64,000 nt of DNA from Gelatoporia subvermispora B (lineage: Eukaryota; Basidiomycota; Agaricomycetes; Polyporales; Gelatoporiaceae): assembly GCA_000320605.2 (NCBI GenBank), contig KB445794.1, positions 1,786,475-1,850,474 on the forward strand, in the 5' to 3' direction. The notes under the pieces are model-generated. The model did no database searches, had not been told where the DNA came from, and worked only from the letters and a program-made list of their open reading frames with translations. Numbering within the stretch: position 1 is the first letter of the stretch; each line of letters begins with the position of its first letter. The position numbers and the translations under genes were made by a program. Below are positions 59,535 through 64,000 of the stretch, one piece after another.

Positions 59535-60336
59535 CCCCACTTCGTGGCGTCGGACTGCATGGGTTATCGGCCAAATTCAGGGCCAGGATATGGGCGAGCG
59601 GGCTTCCGTGGTCTGCATATCTGCGAGATCGAACGTAAGCGAGTCATCCCTGACTTCGACCCGGAGAAGAGATAGCCTGGGCGCCAGACGTTCTAGCACC
59701 CTACAGACTCTGTCGACAACGTTAATTGCTCTCCCTTGGCTGTTCCACACCCTTGTTGAAAGCGCTCCTACGTCTGGATAATAATATGGTGGAAGTTGCC
59801 CACAATCTGACCAATTTCCGTGTCTACGCTTACTCGAACTAGCGGGAATGCGGCTGCAGCGAGGCTTGCGAAGCCTTCTTTGTAGTCACCGGACTGTAAA
59901 GCGGATAGGGGCAGTGTCGAATTCCAGTATTCAATCCACATTCTCCGACTACGCGTCTCGCAGGCTGGACAACCGATTGCGCGATACTTGGATGGTCAAA
60001 TGATATCTGATTTAAGGCGCACGAGTAGATTCATGTAGGACCCTGAGTTTGAGGTGAAATCCGGGAGCATTCCGAGAGTACGATGGACCACGGGGTTTTG
60101 ATTCCAGTAGGAAAAGAAGTAGATCAAGTACACCGGTTGCTCCGACCTCATGGGGAGCAACGAAGAGACGCAAACTTGCAAGAACACAATCCAGGAATTG
60201 CGGTAAGCGCCTATTTTTACGTCAGCAGAACGCGTCTCCAGCAGCTGCAACGGCGGCGTGAGGTCATGACCCTAACTTAACTGTAGAACTCGATGTACTC
60301 GACCGCTTGCTAGCCACCACGCCCAACGATCCGCAC
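59535..60336. other. Intergenic interval
   Basis: About 0.8 kb between the divergent aminotransferase and NTR1 genes. Short frames only; nothing I can support. Confidence 0.4.
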
Positions 60337-63300
60337 ATGGCCCGACGAAAACGTCAGTTCCTTGAAGACGACTCCGATTCCTCCCCCGTTTCCGACGCCG
60401 ACGACTATAACGACCCTACTATCGACGAGAACGATCCCGACGCGCGTGCAGAGCGAGAGCTCTTCGAGAATCCATACAAGCGCAAGAGGAGAAGAAAGGA
60501 CGGCAAGGAGGACGCGATATACGGCGTCTTTGCTGACGACGACGACGAAGACGAGGGTTTCGGAGGCAAGAAGGGCGGGCGAGGTCAGAAGAGGAGCGAT
60601 TGGACTAAGGCTCCTGCGTTCGTCTCGGGCGAGAAAGTCAACCTTGACAATAACATCGAGATAGATGAAGATGAAGAGATGAAGGATGGTGAAGAGGATA
60701 TCGACAAAGCGGAGGACGCTACTCATGACTCTTCGGCAGAGGAAGATGAGGAGATGGACGAGGACTCCGAACCTTCTAAGCCGGCCTCACCGCGTGTGCG
60801 CGAAGAAGAGGAAGAGGAAGAGGAACGTCCTAAGTTCGGCGGCTTGGGACTTGGTGCGTCCAAGGCGGCTGCCGGATTCTCGAGAGGCGGTATAGGCTCC
60901 TCTGCACAAGCCGAATTGTCTGGGTTCTCCAAAGGGGGCATTGGCTCTTCTACACAAGCTGGCAGCTCCGCATTTTCCAAGGGAGGCATCGGCTCTTCTG
61001 CTCAAGGTGGTCTGTCGGGCTTCTCAAGGGGAGGCATCGGCACCTCCAAGCCTACACCTTCCACGTCCACGTCCCCATCTCCCGCCCCAACATCAGCCGT
61101 CGAAGGCGACCTACCCTCCGCGTTCGGCAGTGCACGCGCGCAGCGCTCCTTTGTCCGTGATGGCATCGGTGGCTCTGCCTCCCCAAAACCCGCGACGCCT
61201 CTCTCCGCGGCAGAGCGGGTACACTTTAGCAAGCTCTCGGGTACATATGGTGCGCGTCTTCTGGAGAAGATGGGTTGGCAAGCCGGCACGGGTCTGGGCA
61301 CAACCGGTGAAGGTATCGTCACCCCCGTCGAAAGCAGACTCCGGCCCAAGGGCATGGGTCTTGCCTTCAAGGGTTTCAAGGAGAAGACAGAGCAGTCGAA
61401 GGCAGAAGCGCGTCGGCGGGGCGAAATCGTCAGCGACGACGAGGACGAGCGGCCGGCCGCACGCAAAGGCCGGAAGGCAGCTGCAAAGGCGCACGAGGAG
61501 AGGGCGGAGGCCTGGAAGAAGCCGAAGAAAGCAAAGACCAGGGTCGAGCACAAGACTTACGAGCAAATCATCGCAGAGGCAGGCGAGGAAGCGCCGCAAG
61601 CTGGGATCGGGCAGATTATCGATGCGACTGGTGCTACGGTATGCCTCTGTATGCATATTCTGAGTAGGGATCCTGACGTGCTATGTAGCCCCGGGAGGTC
61701 ACGTCCCTCGCTGATGTATCCATGGCGTCGTGGACCCCGTCCACAGACCCCACTCGGTTGCCTGAGGTTCGGCATAACCTGCGCCTGATTTCCGAAGCAT
61801 GTAAGGGTGATCTGGATGGCCTAGCACGCGAGGCGCGAGCCCTTGAAGAGCGCAAGAATTGGATACGCCAAGAGGATGCTCGTCTGCGCAAGAGAGTTGA
61901 GGAAGAGGCAGAACGTGCGTCTCTACTCCCAGTCGACATGTGTAGTATTGACCCGCCAAAATATGCAGTTATTGCTAGATTACAACAAGTGCATCTCGTG
62001 GTGGACGACATCAACTCACAAGCGCAAGAAATGGCAACCATGTATGAAGCGTCCCTTGAGCCATTCTCCGCAAACTTCGAGAAGCTCTTAGGACTGTATC
62101 CGAAAGAGTTCGACAAGTATCGCCTAGATGAGATAGTTGTCGCAGCAATCGCTCCAGTGGTAAGTGACAAACTGTGTCCCTTGTCTCATCGGTGCCATCT
62201 GACCATATTCGCAGGTTCGCCGCATGCTTGCTCAGTGGCAGCCATTGGAAGACCCGACAGCATTCACGACTACGTTCCGATTGTGGCGGCGTGCCCTCAA
62301 GATGGCATCTCAAGAAGAGCAGCCGCGGGATCAAGTGCAAGTATACGGCTCTAGCACCGTCATATCCACGGCGATCCAACAGTCAGTGATATCTTGCTTT
62401 ATTCCAATTTCCCGTACTAATGTTTGTAACAGGGAGAAGCTCATGACACCATATGAGAGCCTCCTCTGGAATGCATGGCTTCCAAGAGTCCGCTCCTCCA
62501 TCAACAACGATTGGTCGCCCGAGGATCCCCATCCCGCCGTACGCCTGTATGAAGCATGGTCCAGCTTCCTTCCTCCATTTATCCGTGACAACTTCTTCGA
62601 CCAACTGGTCTTGCCAAAAGTACATAAGGCGGTTGACGATTGGAATCCCCGCAAGAGCAAGGTTTCCTTGCAGACACTAGTATTCCCATGGCTGCCCTAC
62701 GTTGGCCTACGGCTCGAGGAGGTCCTCAGTGACGCACGCAGGAAGGTCAAGCACCTACTGCGGACATGGGTGGCCGCAGAGGGTGTCCCGAAGGACCTTG
62801 GCGTCTGGAAAGATGTAGGTCACCTGGAAAAGCGACTGTTGTGCTTTAGCTGATCTCTTTCCACTTAGGTCTTCGATGTAGGCGACTGGGATACCATGCT
62901 GCTCAAGTATGTTGTACCGAAGCTGGGCACGCGACTTCGCGAAGACTTCCGCGTCAACCCACGTAGCCAGGACATGCAGCCGCTACAAGATGTCATGTCA
63001 TGGGAGCATCTACTGCGTCCCTCCATCCTCTCTCAGCTACTCGAGACAGAGTTCTTCCCGAAGTGGCTGGATGTCCTGCACATCTGGCTTATCCAACCGA
63101 ACCCCAGTTTCGAAGAAGTCGCGCAGTGGTACGCTTTCTGGAAGAGCACGTTCTCAGAGGACGTCCGCGCCATGCCAAGTGTTGCGCAGGGCTTCACTCG
63201 CGGCTTACAACTCATGAACAAGGCGATCGAGCTTGGTCCCGATGCGCCTACGCGTCTGCCACGCCCAGAACATCGACCACCTCCCTCAACACCCCCGGCG

Positions 63301-63588
63301 CTAGACGCGAAGAAGGCGCCAGCAAAGCCGCGTCCGGCGCGGACGCAGGAGATCACGTTCCGATCCCTTGTGGAGGAGTATGCCTCGTCGCACAACCTGT
63401 TGTTCATACCTGCCGGACGAGCGCACGAGAAGTCGAGGATGCCGCTGTTCCGTGTCTCGCAGAGCGCAGACGGCAAAGGTGGGCTACTGGTGTATATCTT
63501 GGACGATGCGGTGTGGGCGCCGGACGGCGACGAGTATCGCGCTATCACACTGGAGAATATGGTCTTGAGAGCAAACAAGGCGAGCTGA
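60337..63588 (+). CDS. Spliceosome disassembly factor NTR1/TFIP11, G-patch protein
   Basis: Start taken at 60337 (MARRKRQFLEDDSDSS), the family's usual N-terminus; an upstream ATG at 60307 is in frame. An acidic N-terminus is followed by four GFS(K/R)GGIGSS-type tandem repeats plus a related unit (60870-61060). The G-patch LEKMGWQAGTGLGTTGEGIVTP lies at about 61260-61320. A GTATGC...GTAG intron near 61640 is followed by the GCFC domain: EVRHNLRLISEACKGDLD, VIARLQQVHLVVDDI, LLWNAWLPRVRSSINNDWSP, SWEHLLRPSILSQLLE. The end is ITLENMVLRANKAS. NTR1/TFIP11 recruits and activates the DEAH helicase Prp43 to dismantle the intron-lariat spliceosome in the nucleus. Confidence 0.88.
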
Positions 63589-64000
63589 AGGGTGGACTGT
63601 AGCGAGTATTGTATTATCTGTTATGCTCGTTGGCGTATGTATGTGCATGCTGTCACTGTAAAGTGCGATTCCCCGCGGACGAAGGGGACTTGGTAGCTTG
63701 ACTTAGCTGTATTAATGTGCCAGAGACGCGAAGCGCGCAACGCGCCTTGGGCAAAAGAGACGCGTCTTGGTCACGTGCGACGGAAGTGGCTTGCCCTGAA
63801 GTGTGAGACGCGCGTCAAACCAAATTTGTACTGTAGAGGCAGAAGAGCCCAAGGCCGTCGCCGTCGCCAACGTCAAGCCCTCAAGAAACTCAACATGGTC
63901 AGTGAAATGCTGCTAGACGACCCTACGGATCCCTATCTACCTCTGGTTGCGGTCGAAACGGCATTCTGAAGCGTTTCGAGGGGTGGATGCTGTCGCTCGT
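63589..64000. other. Right-edge interval, possible start of the next gene
   Basis: Contains a CACGTG box (63770-63775) and an ATG near 63894 followed at once by GTCAGT, which could be an ATG-plus-intron start like that of TMEM14. The gene body would lie beyond the window; low confidence. Confidence 0.2.

Noticed and set aside
59996..60250. 84-codon minus-strand frame before NTR1
   Set aside because: No motif, no start context, in a divergent promoter interval.
61002..61656. Long minus-strand frames over 60.7-61.7 kb
   Set aside because: Antisense to the G-rich repeats and G-patch of NTR1; repeat-driven shadows.
1..64000. rRNA, intact tRNA genes, CRISPR arrays, LTR retrotransposons
   Set aside because: None seen. 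Repeats present are explained by the SINE, the transposon arrays and tandem duplication; no reverse transcriptase or LTR motif was found.

Overview
The window reads as nuclear DNA of a basidiomycete fungus, most likely an Agaricomycete and possibly a wood-decay polypore. Genes are packed on both strands and split by many short GT-AG introns of about 45-80 bp. TATA boxes precede several genes. The content is typical of the group: fungal BTB/POZ families, tandem cytochrome P450s, CsbD-like stress proteins, and kinases with ZZ zinc fingers. The species call is an inference; the fungal, basidiomycete-like character is directly visible.

Layout. (a) 1-8.3 kb: a gene fragment at the left edge, a large multi-exon helical protein gene, a BTB gene broken by a tRNA-derived SINE and a stop codon, and a divergent pair of CsbD-like genes. 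(b) 8.4-14.6 kb: a tandem P450 cluster with two complete genes and, between them, a deleted and frameshifted relic. (c) 15.4-30.2 kb: conserved housekeeping genes, namely a dual-specificity phosphatase, a CLC chloride channel/transporter, an EEF1A-KMT4/METTL13-like methyltransferase, TMEM14, NDUFAF7, MMS19 and a coiled-coil protein. (d) 30.8-44.7 kb: accessory DNA with two related small secreted protein genes and three BTB genes. One BTB gene is split by a 7.85-kb DNA transposon. (e) 45-64 kb: MED4, a kinase with four ZZ fingers, a Ufd4/TRIP12-type HECT ubiquitin ligase, a class-III aminotransferase and the spliceosome disassembly factor NTR1/TFIP11.

The most notable system is the transposon at 35156-43009. 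It lies between two identical 9-bp copies of CTCGTAGTG, exactly where a BTB coding sequence is interrupted. It carries one apparently undamaged multi-exon gene whose exons, spliced in frame, encode in order a WRKY-GCM1-like zinc finger, a MULE-type DDE transposase core, a USP-like ubiquitin protease domain (Cys and His boxes visible), a PHD finger and a small beta-rich domain that may read chromatin. Its ends are built from dense AAGTGA/AAGCGA arrays in mirrored orientation. A mobile element whose transposase carries its own deubiquitinase and chromatin-reader modules is the best candidate here for an under-described system. Two of the four BTB paralogues are dead, each hit by a different kind of mobile element.
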